DNA of 64,000 bases from CAWUEZ02 sp963921355 (GCA_963921355.3 OZ001190.1:124001-188000); one strand, 5' to 3'. Positions 51,646 through 61,195 are shown, numbered from the stretch's first letter. Translations and numbers: made by a program. Notes: generated by a model not told the origin, from the sequence alone.

Positions 51646-52896
51646 GTGAGCGACTGGGACGCCGATCGCCGGCGCATGTTGCGCCGGATCCTGATCCTGC
51701 TCGGGGTATTCTTCATCTTCGTGCAGATCAACCGGTCGTCCGGCGGCGTGCTCGCAACCTATCTGGATGACCGGCGCGGCCTGTCGCCGACCGATATTGG
51801 GACGGTCATGGGGGCGATGTTCTTCGCCTCGGCCGCCGTGCAGTTGCCGACCGGGCTGATGTTCGACCGGTTCGGCGCCAAGCGCACCCTGGTCTGGATG
51901 GGTGTCCTGGCGATCGCCGGGATCGTGCTGTTCGCAATCGCCGGCGACGCCTGGGGCCTGATCGCCGGGCGGATCGCCATCGGCATCGGCCACGGGGGCG
52001 TCATCACGGCAGTCTACCTGATCGCCATGCAATGGGCGCCGCCGGACCGGGTCGCTCAATCCACCGCCAGCCTGGTCGGCATCGCCGGCGGGATCGGCGG
52101 TGTCCTGGCGACCACGCCGCTGGCCCTGCTGCTGGCCGAGACCGGTCTGACCACCGCCTTCCTGACCCTCGCCGCAGTCACAGGCCTTTTGACTCTGGTG
52201 ATCCACGTCGCCGTTCCGGACGGTCCCCAGGACGCTGACCGGCCGGCCGCCCGCACGCCCGAAACCTTCGCGCAGTCGCTTGCCGGGCTGTGGGAGGTGA
52301 TCCGCATGCCGGAGTTGCGGCGGATCTACATCATGGGGTTCTGCTTCACCGCCCCGTTCATGACCATCGGCGGCCTGTGGGCCGGGCCTTACTTCACCGA
52401 TGTCCAGGGCCTGAGCGAAGAGGATGCCTCGATCGCCCTGCTGATCATGGTGATCGCGCTGCATGTCGGCACCTTCGGCTATGGCCCGATGGAACGGCTG
52501 GCGCGGTCGCGCCGCCGGCTGATCCTGATCGCCGTCGCGATCGAGGTCGCCTGTCTCGGGGTGCTGCTGGTCTGGCCGACCGCGCCGCTCTGGCTGGCCG
52601 GGCCGGTGCTGTTTGCGTTCGGCTGCGTGGCGCCGTATTTCGTGGTGCTGGCCAGCCATGCTCGTCTGTTCGTGCCGGGCCACCGCGCCGGCCGGGCGAT
52701 CACCACGATCAACCTCGCGGGCCTGACCGGCGTCTTCGTCCTGCAGATCGCGACAGGTGCGGCCATCGACTGGGTCGAGGCCGCCGGCGGTAGCCCGGAG
52801 ACCGGCTACCGCATCGTCTTCGGGTTGGTGATCGCCGCCCTGGTCCTGTCGGCGGCCGCCTATGCTGGGCAGCCGGAGAAACCCCGCGAATGCTGA
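51646..52896 (+). CDS. MFS family transporter
   Basis: A 416-residue membrane protein with about twelve hydrophobic helices in two six-helix halves. The N-terminal half has the MFS inter-helix motif FDRFGAKRTLVWMG (TM2-TM3 loop), and GGVITAVYLIAMQWAPPDRVAQ is the TM4 region. It starts with GTG directly following the maiA stop (TAG-GTG). Substrate is not evident; proximity to maiA alone does not show aromatic acid transport. Confidence 0.87.
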   Translation: MSDWDADRRRMLRRILILLGVFFIFVQINRSSGGVLATYLDDRRGLSPTDIGTVMGAMFFASAAVQLPTGLMFDRFGAKRTLVWMGVLAIAGIVLFAIAGDAWGLIAGRIAIGIGHGGVITAVYLIAMQWAPPDRVAQSTASLVGIAGGIGGVLATTPLALLLAETGLTTAFLTLAAVTGLLTLVIHVAVPDGPQDADRPAARTPETFAQSLAGLWEVIRMPELRRIYIMGFCFTAPFMTIGGLWAGPYFTDVQGLSEEDASIALLIMVIALHVGTFGYGPMERLARSRRRLILIAVAIEVACLGVLLVWPTAPLWLAGPVLFAFGCVAPYFVVLASHARLFVPGHRAGRAITTINLAGLTGVFVLQIATGAAIDWVEAAGGSPETGYRIVFGLVIAALVLSAAAYAGQPEKPREC

Positions 52897-52900
52897 AGCG

Positions 52901-53665
52901 TCAGCCGCCGTTCGCCCGGGCCTGCGCCACCAGGGCCGCCATCTGTTCGCGGCCGATCGCACCGGGCACCAGTTCCGCGCCGATGGTGAAGGCTGGTGTA
53001 CCCTGAATGTTCAGGACCTGGGCCAAGCGATAGGATTTCTGGATCTGCGCCTGGATCGCCGGGTCGGTCATATCCTTCTGCAGCCGCGCAATATCGAGCC
53101 CAACCTCGCGCGCAACCTGCCAGATGACATCCTGACTCAGCCGACCACGCAGGCCGAGCAGGGCAACATGAAACGGCTCGTATAGGCCCTGGCGGTGGGC
53201 GGCGAGGGAGGCTGCTGCTGCGATTTCCGACTCCGGTCCCAGGATCGGGAACTCCTTGAGAACCAGCCGAATATTGCCGTCCGCGGTAACCAAGTCCATC
53301 AGCGGCCCAAGAACCGATTTGCAGTAGCCGCACTGATAATCGAAGAACTCGACGATCGTGACGTCGCCGTCCGGATTGCCGATCACCGGATCGCCCGGAT
53401 CCGCCTCCAGCGCCGGGCGGTGGGCGATCAGCGCCTGCTGCAGCGCCTCGTCCTTCTCGGCCTGCTCGCGCGCCTGCATGATGGCGAGGCTCTCCATGAT
53501 CACTTCCGGATGCTGAAGGATGTAGTCGCGAACCAGCGCCTCGATTTCCTCCTTCTGAAGGTCGGAGAACCCGCGCTTGTTGTCGTCGTCGGCGACAGGG
53601 GCCGCCACCGGCAGCACCATAAGCGCCGTCGCAACCAAGCCTATCAGGGCGGAACGAAAGATCAT
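52901..53665 (-). CDS. DsbA family periplasmic protein (thioredoxin fold, CGYC)
   Basis: A 254-residue exported protein. The signal peptide is MIFRSALIGLVATALMVLPVAAPVA; a helical N-terminal stretch (QKEEIEALVRDYILQHPEVIMESL) precedes a thioredoxin-like domain with active site VEFFDYQCGYCKSVLGPL and the cis-Pro loop NIQGTPAFTIG. It resembles the ScsC/BdbD-type disulfide oxidoreductases with an oligomerising N-terminal stalk. ATG 53665 starts the signal peptide; the frame upstream is not conserved. The M48 protease gene ends 106 bp upstream on the same strand. Confidence 0.92.
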   Translation of the reverse strand: MIFRSALIGLVATALMVLPVAAPVADDDNKRGFSDLQKEEIEALVRDYILQHPEVIMESLAIMQAREQAEKDEALQQALIAHRPALEADPGDPVIGNPDGDVTIVEFFDYQCGYCKSVLGPLMDLVTADGNIRLVLKEFPILGPESEIAAAASLAAHRQGLYEPFHVALLGLRGRLSQDVIWQVAREVGLDIARLQKDMTDPAIQAQIQKSYRLAQVLNIQGTPAFTIGAELVPGAIGREQMAALVAQARANGG

Positions 53666-53771
53666 GGGAAGCTCCGAAGGGCGCGATGAAGAACAGGCAT
53701 GGGCATCGTGGTCCAGACCCGGGGCGGCGTCCATCGACCATGTGTCACCAGAGTTACCGGCGGCGTTCACG

Positions 53772-55133
53772 TTAACCGCGCTCGCGCTTGGCAAGTTCCT
53801 GAATGTCGAGCGCCCGCAGGACGGCCGGCGAGCCCTGCGGCAACTCGCTCTGGGCGCGCTGCGCCTGGATCTCGGCATCGCGCCAGCGCCCTTGCCGAGC
53901 GGCCTCCTCGGCGAGCGACAGGGCCGACTCCCCAAGCTCGCCGACCCGTCCCTGCGCCGTCGCCAGTTGGCGCCAATAGTACGGCCAGGCCGCCTCGCTC
54001 ACCCGCGCGCTCTGCAGATGCTCCAAAGCCTCGCGATCGGCCTCCGGGTCATTCAATGCCAACAGGACCCGGGCGAGGGAGACCTCGATCAGGCCGGACT
54101 CCGGAGCCAGTTCGGCGGCGCGTCGATAGGGACCGACGGCATCGGCGATCTGGCCGTTCTCGAACAACAGCTGGCCCTCCAGCTCGTGCAGATAAGGGTC
54201 CTCGGGATCCTCCGCCACCAGATCGCGGGTCAGGGAAATGGCCCGGTCGTAGTCCGGGACCTCACGATAGGCGACGGCGCGCGCCAGCCGGGCCGGCTGC
54301 GACGTATCGGTGTCCGGATAGCGGCGAAAGGTCTGGACCGGCGAGCGGATGAACCCGTGCAGTTTGGCGACCATCCGATCGAACCGCTGCACGATCTCCG
54401 GCGACGGCGGCGTGTCGGAATACTGTGACGCGGCAACATGGGCTTCGACGGCGGAGATCCGGTCCCGGGTCAGCGGGTGGGTGCGCATGTACGGAGACTG
54501 CCGGGACGCGGACAGCAACTCCTGTCCCGAGAGCTCCTGAAAGAACCGCGCCAACCCGACCGCCGACTGCCCGGTCTGGTCCAGATAGCGCAGCGCCGCC
54601 TGATCGGCCGCCGATTCCTGGGTCCGGCTGTACTGCAGGAATGTCCGCTCGGCCACGGACTGGCCGCCAATCGCGATCGCACCGCCAGCGTCCGGTCGCC
54701 CGCTGGCGACCGCCGCCACCACACCCAGCACCGTCGTCAGCAGGGCAAGGTTCGAGGCCGAACCGATGACATCCGAGGTCCGGGCCAGGTGGCCCCCGGC
54801 AATGTGGCCGGTTTCGTGTGCCACCACCCCGACAAGTTCACCGGGCGCCTGCATTTCGAGCAACAGCCCCGTGTGCAGGAACATGTTCTGGCCGCCCGCC
54901 ACGAAGGCATTCAACGTGTCATCGCGGATGATGTAGATCGAGACCGCCTCCGGGCTCAGACCGGCAGCCTGGAACAGTGGCGTCGACAAATCGCGAATGG
55001 TAGCTTCGATCTCGGCGTCGCGGATCAGGCTTCGGCCCTGCGCCTGAGCATCCGACATGCCGACCAGAACCAGTCCCGCCGTGGCCGCGGCCGCGATTAG
55101 CCTTCGAACCGGTTTGCTGATGACCTCAAACAC
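53772..55133 (-). CDS. M48 family metalloprotease (BepA-like) with TPR-like C-terminus
   Basis: A 453-residue periplasmic protease. Signal peptide residues 10-31 (RLIAAAATAGLVLVGMSDAQAQ). The zinc site is VVAHETGHIAGGHLA, with the third ligand Glu in RTQESAADQAALRYL. The C-terminal ~170 residues form TPR-like repeats (LVAEDPEDPYLHELEGQLLFENGQIADAVGPYRRA). This is the BepA/YfgC arrangement, which supports outer-membrane protein assembly and quality control. The start is GTG 55133. It is divergent, with almost no gap, from the GGT-like gene. Confidence 0.92.
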   Translation of the reverse strand: MFEVISKPVRRLIAAAATAGLVLVGMSDAQAQGRSLIRDAEIEATIRDLSTPLFQAAGLSPEAVSIYIIRDDTLNAFVAGGQNMFLHTGLLLEMQAPGELVGVVAHETGHIAGGHLARTSDVIGSASNLALLTTVLGVVAAVASGRPDAGGAIAIGGQSVAERTFLQYSRTQESAADQAALRYLDQTGQSAVGLARFFQELSGQELLSASRQSPYMRTHPLTRDRISAVEAHVAASQYSDTPPSPEIVQRFDRMVAKLHGFIRSPVQTFRRYPDTDTSQPARLARAVAYREVPDYDRAISLTRDLVAEDPEDPYLHELEGQLLFENGQIADAVGPYRRAAELAPESGLIEVSLARVLLALNDPEADREALEHLQSARVSEAAWPYYWRQLATAQGRVGELGESALSLAEEAARQGRWRDAEIQAQRAQSELPQGSPAVLRALDIQELAKRERG

Positions 55134-55134
55134 C

Positions 55135-56400
55135 GTGAAGCGCGCCCTTACCGGTTTCCGCCCGGATCCACACTATCGGCCGAAAAGGGCCAGGGAAAGG
55201 CGCGGCACGCTTCTTTACAAAACGATCACGTTATCCCTGGCGAGCGGGCTCCTCGCCGCCTGCGGATCCGACGACACATTCGAAGTACCGGAAGGATTCT
55301 TCGGCGCGGTCGTTGCCGAGGAACCGAGGGCAGCCCTGGTGGCCCGCGATGCGCTTGTCGCCGGCGGCTCCGCCGCGGATGCCGCAGTGATCGCCTACTT
55401 CACCCTCGCGGCCACCCTGCCCTCCTCTGCCGGGTTGACGGCGACGGGAAGCTGCGTTGTGCACGACCCCGCGACCAGCAGCTTCCAGCGTCTCGACTTC
55501 ACGGCGCGCCAGTCGACTGACGCGCCCGGCGGCATCTCCCTGCCGATCGGACCCCGGGCCATGTTCGCTCTGCATGCCCGGCACGGGGTGCGGCCATTCG
55601 AGGAACTCATCATCGAAGCCGAACGCGTAGCCCGGTTCGGCGAACCGGTGAGCCGAGCGCTTGCCGCGGACCTGAGCGGTGCCGAAAAGCGGCTGCAAGC
55701 GGACTCGGGGGCGTCGCGCGTCTTCTTGAGGGACGGGCAACCGATCGCCCAGGGCGAACCGCTGGTCCAGCTCGAACTGGCGGCAACGCTTGCCCGCCTG
55801 CGCTCCGAGGGCATCGGGTCGCTCTACTCGGGCCAGCTGGCCAGTGCATGGTTGGCGGACGCTTCCCGCGCGGGTTTCGACGTCGACGCGAACCGGTTGC
55901 GCGACGCGCTGCCGCAGTGGACGCCTGTCGAAGGCGTGACCCATGCCAATCACCGCTGGGGAATCGCCGCCTCCACCCGGGCCAATACCCGACTGGCGGA
56001 ATCCACACTTGGACTGATTCTGGATGGCGCCAGTTGGAAAGACGGCGACGCGGACGAACGGGCCCATCTCCTGGCGGAAGCCCTCAACCGGGCAACGGTG
56101 TTCTCAGCCACCCAGAAGCCGATCCAGGAAGACGAAATGGACCGTGCGATGACCGGGTACGATGGCGATCGCAGGGGGTTGAGCGCCCCGCTGGCGCAGT
56201 TGGCACGGAGCCTCGGAACTGACGCGGCCCAGCACGCCGGTGCGACGGCGTTCTTCGCGATCGACCGACGCGGGCTTTCTATCGGGTGTTCGATCGGCTT
56301 GGGCGGGGCCTTCGGAACCGGAAAGTTGGCGCCGGGCCTCGGAATCCTGTTCGCGCCGGCGGAGGCGACACGAGAGTCCCCTCGGGCGGCTTCGCCTTGA
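55135..56400 (+). CDS. Gamma-glutamyltransferase-like lipoprotein, N-terminal part of a frameshifted gene
   Basis: The frame encodes a lipoprotein: after a long basic leader, TLLYKTITLSLASGLLAACGSDD carries a lipobox (LAAC) near residue 40. The following region resembles the large subunit of gamma-glutamyltransferases (ALVARDALVAGGSAADAAVIAYFTLAATLPSSAGLTATG). The site where GGT is cleaved to expose the catalytic Thr (canonical TTHYSVVD) reads ATAFFAID, so the nucleophile is Ala and self-processing is unlikely. The frame ends early at 56400; GGT homology continues at 56401-56771 in another frame. The start is uncertain (GTG 55135 or ATG 55120). Confidence 0.65.
   Translation: MKRALTGFRPDPHYRPKRARERRGTLLYKTITLSLASGLLAACGSDDTFEVPEGFFGAVVAEEPRAALVARDALVAGGSAADAAVIAYFTLAATLPSSAGLTATGSCVVHDPATSSFQRLDFTARQSTDAPGGISLPIGPRAMFALHARHGVRPFEELIIEAERVARFGEPVSRALAADLSGAEKRLQADSGASRVFLRDGQPIAQGEPLVQLELAATLARLRSEGIGSLYSGQLASAWLADASRAGFDVDANRLRDALPQWTPVEGVTHANHRWGIAASTRANTRLAESTLGLILDGASWKDGDADERAHLLAEALNRATVFSATQKPIQEDEMDRAMTGYDGDRRGLSAPLAQLARSLGTDAAQHAGATAFFAIDRRGLSIGCSIGLGGAFGTGKLAPGLGILFAPAEATRESPRAASP
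56378..56381 (+). other. Frameshift site in the GGT-like gene (CCCC run)
   Basis: The coding strand reads GAGAGTCCCCTCGGGC. One more C would give TCC CCC TCG GGC GGC TTC GCC TTG, and restores the GGT-like frame ending at 56771. 55135-56771 plus one base is 1,638, divisible by three (545 codons before the stop). Confidence 0.75.
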
Positions 56401-56771
56401 TTGTGTCGAACACCAATACCGGTCAGGTCCACATGCTGGTATCGGGGGCCGGAGGGCCACCGGCCTTGTCGTCCGTCATTCAGACAGCCCTTGATCATTG
56501 GGAGTTGCGGATCCCGATCGAGGAAGTCACCGAGCGGCCCCGCAGCCACTACGCCGGGGGGTCCGCGATCCTGTACCTGGAGCCCAGCACCCCCTCTGAC
56601 GTAGCCGAGGCACTGCGGCGTCGCGGGTACCAGATCGCTCAAGCCGAGAGCATCGGCACCGCCAGCGCCTTTCGCTGCGTCGAAGGATTACCGCGCAGCA
56701 GCATTCAATTCGGGGTCGGCCGCGATCCCCGCATCCGGGGTCTGATGATGTTCGAGTTCGGGTCGAATTGA
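56401..56771 (+). CDS. Gamma-glutamyltransferase-like protein, C-terminal part of a frameshifted gene
   Basis: This frame has no start of its own. It reads GGFALIVSNTNTGQVHMLVSGAGGPPALSSVIQTALDHWELR, then an edge containing GGSAILYLEPSTPSDVAEALRRRGY and IRGLMMFEFGS, the small-subunit region of GGT-like proteins. It joins the upstream frame if one C is added at 56378-56381. The stop is one base before the ATG of the aminotransferase gene. Confidence 0.7.
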
Positions 56772-56772
56772 G

Positions 56773-57915
56773 ATGATGACGCCATCCAGCAGGGGACAAG
56801 TCGCCCCATTCATCGTCATGGACGTGATGAGCGCGGCCGCCGACCGTGAGGCGGCCGGCGGCGACGTTCTCCATCTGGAGGTCGGCCAACCTTCGACCCC
56901 CGCACCCCAGGGCGTCCTCGCGGCGGCACGCGCCGCGCTGGAAGGCGATCGGATCGGCTATACGCTCGCGCTCGGCATTCCAGAGCTGCGGGAACGGATT
57001 TCCGCCCATTACCGGAACTGGTATTCGGTCGATGTCTCAATCGATCGGATCGCCGTCACGACCGGATCGTCGGCGGGATTCCAGTTGGGGTTTCTCGCCG
57101 CATTCGACGCCGGCGCCCGCGTAGCGCTCGCCTCGCCGGGTTATCCCGCCTATCGCAACATTCTCTCCGCACTCGGGATCGAGGTGGTCGATCTGCTGAC
57201 CGAGCACGCCGACCGTTATCAGCCGACCGTGGCCCGGTTGGAGGCGGCGGGCCCCATCGACGGATTGATCGTGGCCAGCCCGTCGAATCCGACTGGGACG
57301 ATGCTTGATCGGACGAGCATGGACGCGGTTGCGGGCTGGTGCCGGGCCAACGCCGTGCGGCTGATCTCCGACGAGATCTACCATGGGATCAACTACGGAC
57401 AGCGGCCGGTCACGGCCCTGGAAGCCGACCCGGACGCGATGATCATCAACAGTTTCTCGAAGTACTTCTCGATGACGGGCTGGCGGATCGGTTGGATGGT
57501 CGTGCCTCCGGACCTGGTGCGGTCCGTCGAGTGCCTCGCCCAGAACTTCTTCATCTCGGCGCCGACCCTGTCCCAGATCGCGGCGACCGCCGCCTTCGAC
57601 TGCGTCGAGGAGACCGAGGCCAATGTCGCGCGTTATGCCCGCAACCGCGACATTCTTCTGAACGATCTTCCGGCGGCCGGCCTGCACGACCTGGCCCCGG
57701 CCGATGGGGCATTTTACATCTATGCCAACGTCGCCGCCTTTACCAACGACAGCGTCGAGTTCTGTCGCCGCATGCTTGCCGAAACCGGCATCGCCTGCAC
57801 CCCAGGCACGGATTTCGATCCGTCGCGCGGCCACGCGACCGTCCGCTTCTCCTTTGCCGGCGCCAGCGACGACATGGCCGAGGCCTGCCGCCGGCTGAAG
57901 ACCTGGTTGAAATAG
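56773..57915 (+). CDS. PLP-dependent aminotransferase (class I/II)
   Basis: A 380-residue fold-type I aminotransferase. VTTGSSAGFQLGFLAAFDAGARV (N-terminal PLP domain), SPSNPTGTMLDR (Asn of the PLP site), DEIYHGINYG (Asp to pyridine N) and the PLP Lys in SFSKYFSMTGWRIGW are conserved. Similar proteins act as aspartate- or valine-type aminotransferases. Two adjacent ATGs (56773, 56776) are possible starts. It starts one base after the GGT-like stop, so the two are co-transcribed. Confidence 0.88.
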   Translation: MMTPSSRGQVAPFIVMDVMSAAADREAAGGDVLHLEVGQPSTPAPQGVLAAARAALEGDRIGYTLALGIPELRERISAHYRNWYSVDVSIDRIAVTTGSSAGFQLGFLAAFDAGARVALASPGYPAYRNILSALGIEVVDLLTEHADRYQPTVARLEAAGPIDGLIVASPSNPTGTMLDRTSMDAVAGWCRANAVRLISDEIYHGINYGQRPVTALEADPDAMIINSFSKYFSMTGWRIGWMVVPPDLVRSVECLAQNFFISAPTLSQIAATAAFDCVEETEANVARYARNRDILLNDLPAAGLHDLAPADGAFYIYANVAAFTNDSVEFCRRMLAETGIACTPGTDFDPSRGHATVRFSFAGASDDMAEACRRLKTWLK

Positions 57916-57976
57916 GCCGCTCCATCCGGCCGAGCATCGCGCGCTGGTTGATCCTCCGGCGCGCCGCCTACCTGGG

Positions 57977-57995
57977 CCCCGGATCAGGTCCGGGG
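57977..57995. repeat. CCCCGGA-N5-TCCGGGG repeat, copy 3
   Basis: A perfect palindrome, CCCCGGA TCAGG TCCGGGG, in the gap between the aminotransferase and the RNase E gene. Copy 4 is 103 bp further on. Confidence 0.65.
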
Positions 57996-58098
57996 AGTAC
58001 AGGAGAACTAAGGATCACTTATTTCAACCGCCGTCCGACACGGCGCTCACGCGCCTGCTCAGGGGGAGGTCAAACGATGAAGACCTCGTCCTGAGCAG

Positions 58099-58117
58099 CA
58101 CCGGATTCAATCCGGGG
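58099..58117. repeat. CCCCGGA-N5-TCCGGGG repeat, copy 4, next to a CCTGAG/GTCGAAGGA element
   Basis: CACCGGA TTCAA TCCGGGG; the neighbouring CCTGAGCAGCACC... and GTGTCGAAGGACG resemble the palindromic CCTGAG...GTCGAAGGA repeat widespread in alphaproteobacterial intergenic regions. It lies in the gap before the end of the RNase E gene. Confidence 0.55.
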
Positions 58118-58165
58118 CGTGTCGAAGGACGCCCCGGACCCGTCCAGACCAGACCCGGAAAAGAT

Positions 58166-61100
58166 CTACCGGCGCCACCAGCCCTTACGCGGCTTCTCGA
58201 CGGGCTTCTCCAGCGTCTGTACGTCGATCGGCACGGACGAAGCCGATTGCGGCACCGGCTCGGAGAGATCCCCTTCGCCGGTATCGGCCTGGTCTTCACC
58301 CGCTTCATCGCTGATGGCCTCGGGTGCCGGCTCGGCATCGGCTTCCGCCTCTTCGACAGCCTCCTCAGCCGGTTGCTCAGCCGGCTCCAGGTGCGGTTCG
58401 ACGGGTGTCGCCTCGGGCTCTGGGGCCGGCGCCGGGGAATCCGCTTCCGCGGTCTCGACGGCTTCCGCCTCCACTGCAGGCTCCGCGTCCTTCTTGCGCC
58501 GCCGGCGCGGACGTTTCGGCTTCTCTTCCTTGACCGCCTCCTCAGCCTCGCCGGCCGCAGTCACCGCCTCATCCGCTGTGGTTTCGGCGACAACCTCGGG
58601 GGTTGGGGTCTCTTCCGGGGACGCTTCCTCAGCGACGTCAGCGGTGACGACTTCCGGAGCGGCCGTTGCCTCGGCCGCGGCCGCGATCGGCTCGTCCGGC
58701 GCATCGACCTCGCCGTCAGCCTCGCCATCGGCACCCGCCTCGGCCGACTCGTCGGCGGCGACCGCATCCGCCGTATCCTGCTCATCGCGCCGACGGCGCG
58801 ACCGGCGGCGACCGCCCCGACGACCCCGGCGCCGTTTCTTGCGGCCGTCCTCGTCCTCGTCCTGCTCGTCGGTCTCTCCATCCGGAGCCGCAGCGGCGAC
58901 GCCCTCCTCCGGCTCTTCGCCATCGGCTTCCGCCTCGACGCCCTCGGCGGCCCGCTCTTCCGGGCGCCGGCGGCCACCGCGACGCCGACGCCGCGACCGG
59001 CCGCGGCCGCGGCGTTCGTCCTGATCCTCACGGGCGTCGACGGTCTCGTCGTCGACGTCGTCTTCCTCGGGTTCTTCCTCCAGCGCCGGGCCGGCCGCCG
59101 CGATCGCGTTCTGGAAAGCGGCCCGCTCGTCCGCGGTCTTCGGCCGCAGACGCTCCAGCCGGTGGTCGGGCTGGACCAGCGATTCGTCCGGCTCAAGGAA
59201 CACCTTGGTGCCGTACCGCGCTTCGATCTCGGCCAGCCGGTCGCGCTTGTGGTTGAGAATGTAGAGCGCCACCTGGGCCGGGATGTGAACCGCGATCTCA
59301 GCGGCCCGGTTGCGCAAGCCCTCCTCTTCGATCACCCGCAGAATGTGCAGCGCGGTGCTGTCGATCGAGCGGATGTAGCCGGAGCCCTTGCAGTGCGGGC
59401 AGACCTGGGTGCTGGCCTCGACCAGGGACGGCCGTAGACGCTGGCGCGACAGTTCCATCAGGCCGAAATGACTGATCCGCCCGATCTGTATGCGGGCGCG
59501 ATCGGACTTCATCGCCTCCTTCATGCGGCGCTCCACCGCATGCTGGTTACGCGACTCCTCCATATCGATGAAATCGATCACCACCAGCCCGGCAAGATCG
59601 CGCAGACGCAGTTGCCTGGCCACTTCGTCCGCGGCCTCGAGGTTGGTCTTGAGGGCCGTCTCCTCGATGTTGCGCTCGCTGGTGGCGCGTCCCGAGTTGA
59701 CGTCGATCGCGACCAGCGCCTCGGTCTGGTTCATGACGATGTAACCGCCCGACTTCAGCTCGACGATCGGGCTGTGGATCGCGTCGAGCTGGCTTTCCAC
59801 CTGGAACCGGTGGAGCAAGGGGACATGGCTGTCCTTGTAGCGCTTCACCCGCTTGGCGTGGCTCGGGATCAGCGTCTTTATGAAGTCCTTGGCAACACGG
59901 TAGCCGTCGTCGCCGTCGACCAGAACCTCATCGATGTCACGCGCATAAAGATCGCGGATCGACCGCTTGATGAGGTTCGCCTCCTCGTAGATCAGGCAGG
60001 GTGCGGTGCTGTCGAGCGTCGTGGACCGGATCTCATCCCAAAGCCGCAGCAGGTACTCGTAGTCACGCTTGATCTCGGCCTTCGTGCGTTGAGACCCGGC
60101 GGTCCGGACGATGACCGCCATGCCCTCCGGCACGTCGAGCCCTTCAACCACCTGCTTCAGGCGCTTGCGGTCACCGGCATGGGTGATCTTGCGGCTGACG
60201 CCGCCGCCGCGCGCCGTATTCGGCATCAGCACGCAGTACCGGCCTGCCAGGGACAGGTAGGTGGTCAGCGCCGTCCCTTTGTTTCCGCGCTCTTCCTTGA
60301 CCACCTGCACCAGCATGATCTGCCGGCGCGCCACCACTTCCTGGATCTTGTAGCGCCGGTTGGCGGATTTGCGGCGCGGCCGCACCTCCTCCATCGCGTC
60401 CCCGCCAACGGTCTCTGGCTTGGCGCTCTTTTTGGTCGCCACGCTGACATCGGCAGCCTGGGCCCGACCACCGCTGTCCTCGCCGTCGGATTCATCTTTC
60501 TCCGCGTCGTCGCTGGCGGCAGCACCGTCATCACCGTCTCCGGCTGACGCTTCATCGCCATCGGCCTCTAGGGCTTGCGGCTCCTCGGAATCGGAACCGC
60601 CTCGGTCCTGATCGGTCTCGCCAGCTTGCGGGGCCAGCTCTGCCTCGCCAGCAGGTGCGTCGTCTTCGTCTGATGCTGTGGTTTCAGCGCCGTCGGCGAC
60701 AACAGCATCACCTTCGACGGGGTCACTGTCCGCCGTCGTTTCACCCTCGGCGTCCGCCGTGGCTGTTTCCTTGTCATCAGGCTCTTCGGCATCCGACCCT
60801 TCGGCATCGGACTCTTCGACTTCAGCGTCGTCGCCGTCGGGCTCTTCCGGCTGAACGTCGACTTCCTCTTCCGAGACGTCGTCGTCCTCGTCGTCCTCGT
60901 CGAGGCCTCGGCTCTGTTCCTCACGGAGCAGCGCTTCCCGGTCTTCGATCGGGATCCGGTAGTAGTCGGGATGGATTTCAGAGAACGCCAGAAACCCGTG
61001 TCGGTTTCCGCCGTATTCGACGAAGGCAGCCTGCAAAGAGGGTTCAACCCGCGTTACACGGGCGAGGTAGATGTTACCCTTGAGCTGCTTCTTGGCCGCG

Positions 61101-61195
61101 GTCTCGAAGTCGAAGTCGTCTAGCCGGTTGCCGTCGACCACCACGACCCGGGTTTCCTCCGGGTGGGTGGCATCGATGAGCATACGCTTGGTCAT
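58166..61195 (-). CDS. rne: Ribonuclease E (Rne/Rng family)
   Basis: A 1,009-residue endoribonuclease. The N-terminal S1 domain (LKGNIYLARVTRVEPSLQAAFVEYGGNRHGFL) is interrupted by an acidic insertion at residues ~98-270, rich in DE and DxD/EE clusters, typical of Alphaproteobacteria. The catalytic domain has AIDVNSGRAT and VVIDFIDMEESRNQ, and the Zn-link is QVCPHCKGSGYI. The C-terminal half is a low-complexity region of RRRR/GGRR clusters, acidic patches and Pro/Glu/Ala repeats, the scaffold and RNA-binding region of the degradosome. It processes mRNA and rRNA at the inner membrane. Confidence 0.95.
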   Translation of the reverse strand: MTKRMLIDATHPEETRVVVVDGNRLDDFDFETAAKKQLKGNIYLARVTRVEPSLQAAFVEYGGNRHGFLAFSEIHPDYYRIPIEDREALLREEQSRGLDEDDEDDDVSEEEVDVQPEEPDGDDAEVEESDAEGSDAEEPDDKETATADAEGETTADSDPVEGDAVVADGAETTASDEDDAPAGEAELAPQAGETDQDRGGSDSEEPQALEADGDEASAGDGDDGAAASDDAEKDESDGEDSGGRAQAADVSVATKKSAKPETVGGDAMEEVRPRRKSANRRYKIQEVVARRQIMLVQVVKEERGNKGTALTTYLSLAGRYCVLMPNTARGGGVSRKITHAGDRKRLKQVVEGLDVPEGMAVIVRTAGSQRTKAEIKRDYEYLLRLWDEIRSTTLDSTAPCLIYEEANLIKRSIRDLYARDIDEVLVDGDDGYRVAKDFIKTLIPSHAKRVKRYKDSHVPLLHRFQVESQLDAIHSPIVELKSGGYIVMNQTEALVAIDVNSGRATSERNIEETALKTNLEAADEVARQLRLRDLAGLVVIDFIDMEESRNQHAVERRMKEAMKSDRARIQIGRISHFGLMELSRQRLRPSLVEASTQVCPHCKGSGYIRSIDSTALHILRVIEEEGLRNRAAEIAVHIPAQVALYILNHKRDRLAEIEARYGTKVFLEPDESLVQPDHRLERLRPKTADERAAFQNAIAAAGPALEEEPEEDDVDDETVDAREDQDERRGRGRSRRRRRGGRRRPEERAAEGVEAEADGEEPEEGVAAAAPDGETDEQDEDEDGRKKRRRGRRGGRRRSRRRRDEQDTADAVAADESAEAGADGEADGEVDAPDEPIAAAAEATAAPEVVTADVAEEASPEETPTPEVVAETTADEAVTAAGEAEEAVKEEKPKRPRRRRKKDAEPAVEAEAVETAEADSPAPAPEPEATPVEPHLEPAEQPAEEAVEEAEADAEPAPEAISDEAGEDQADTGEGDLSEPVPQSASSVPIDVQTLEKPVEKPRKGWWRR

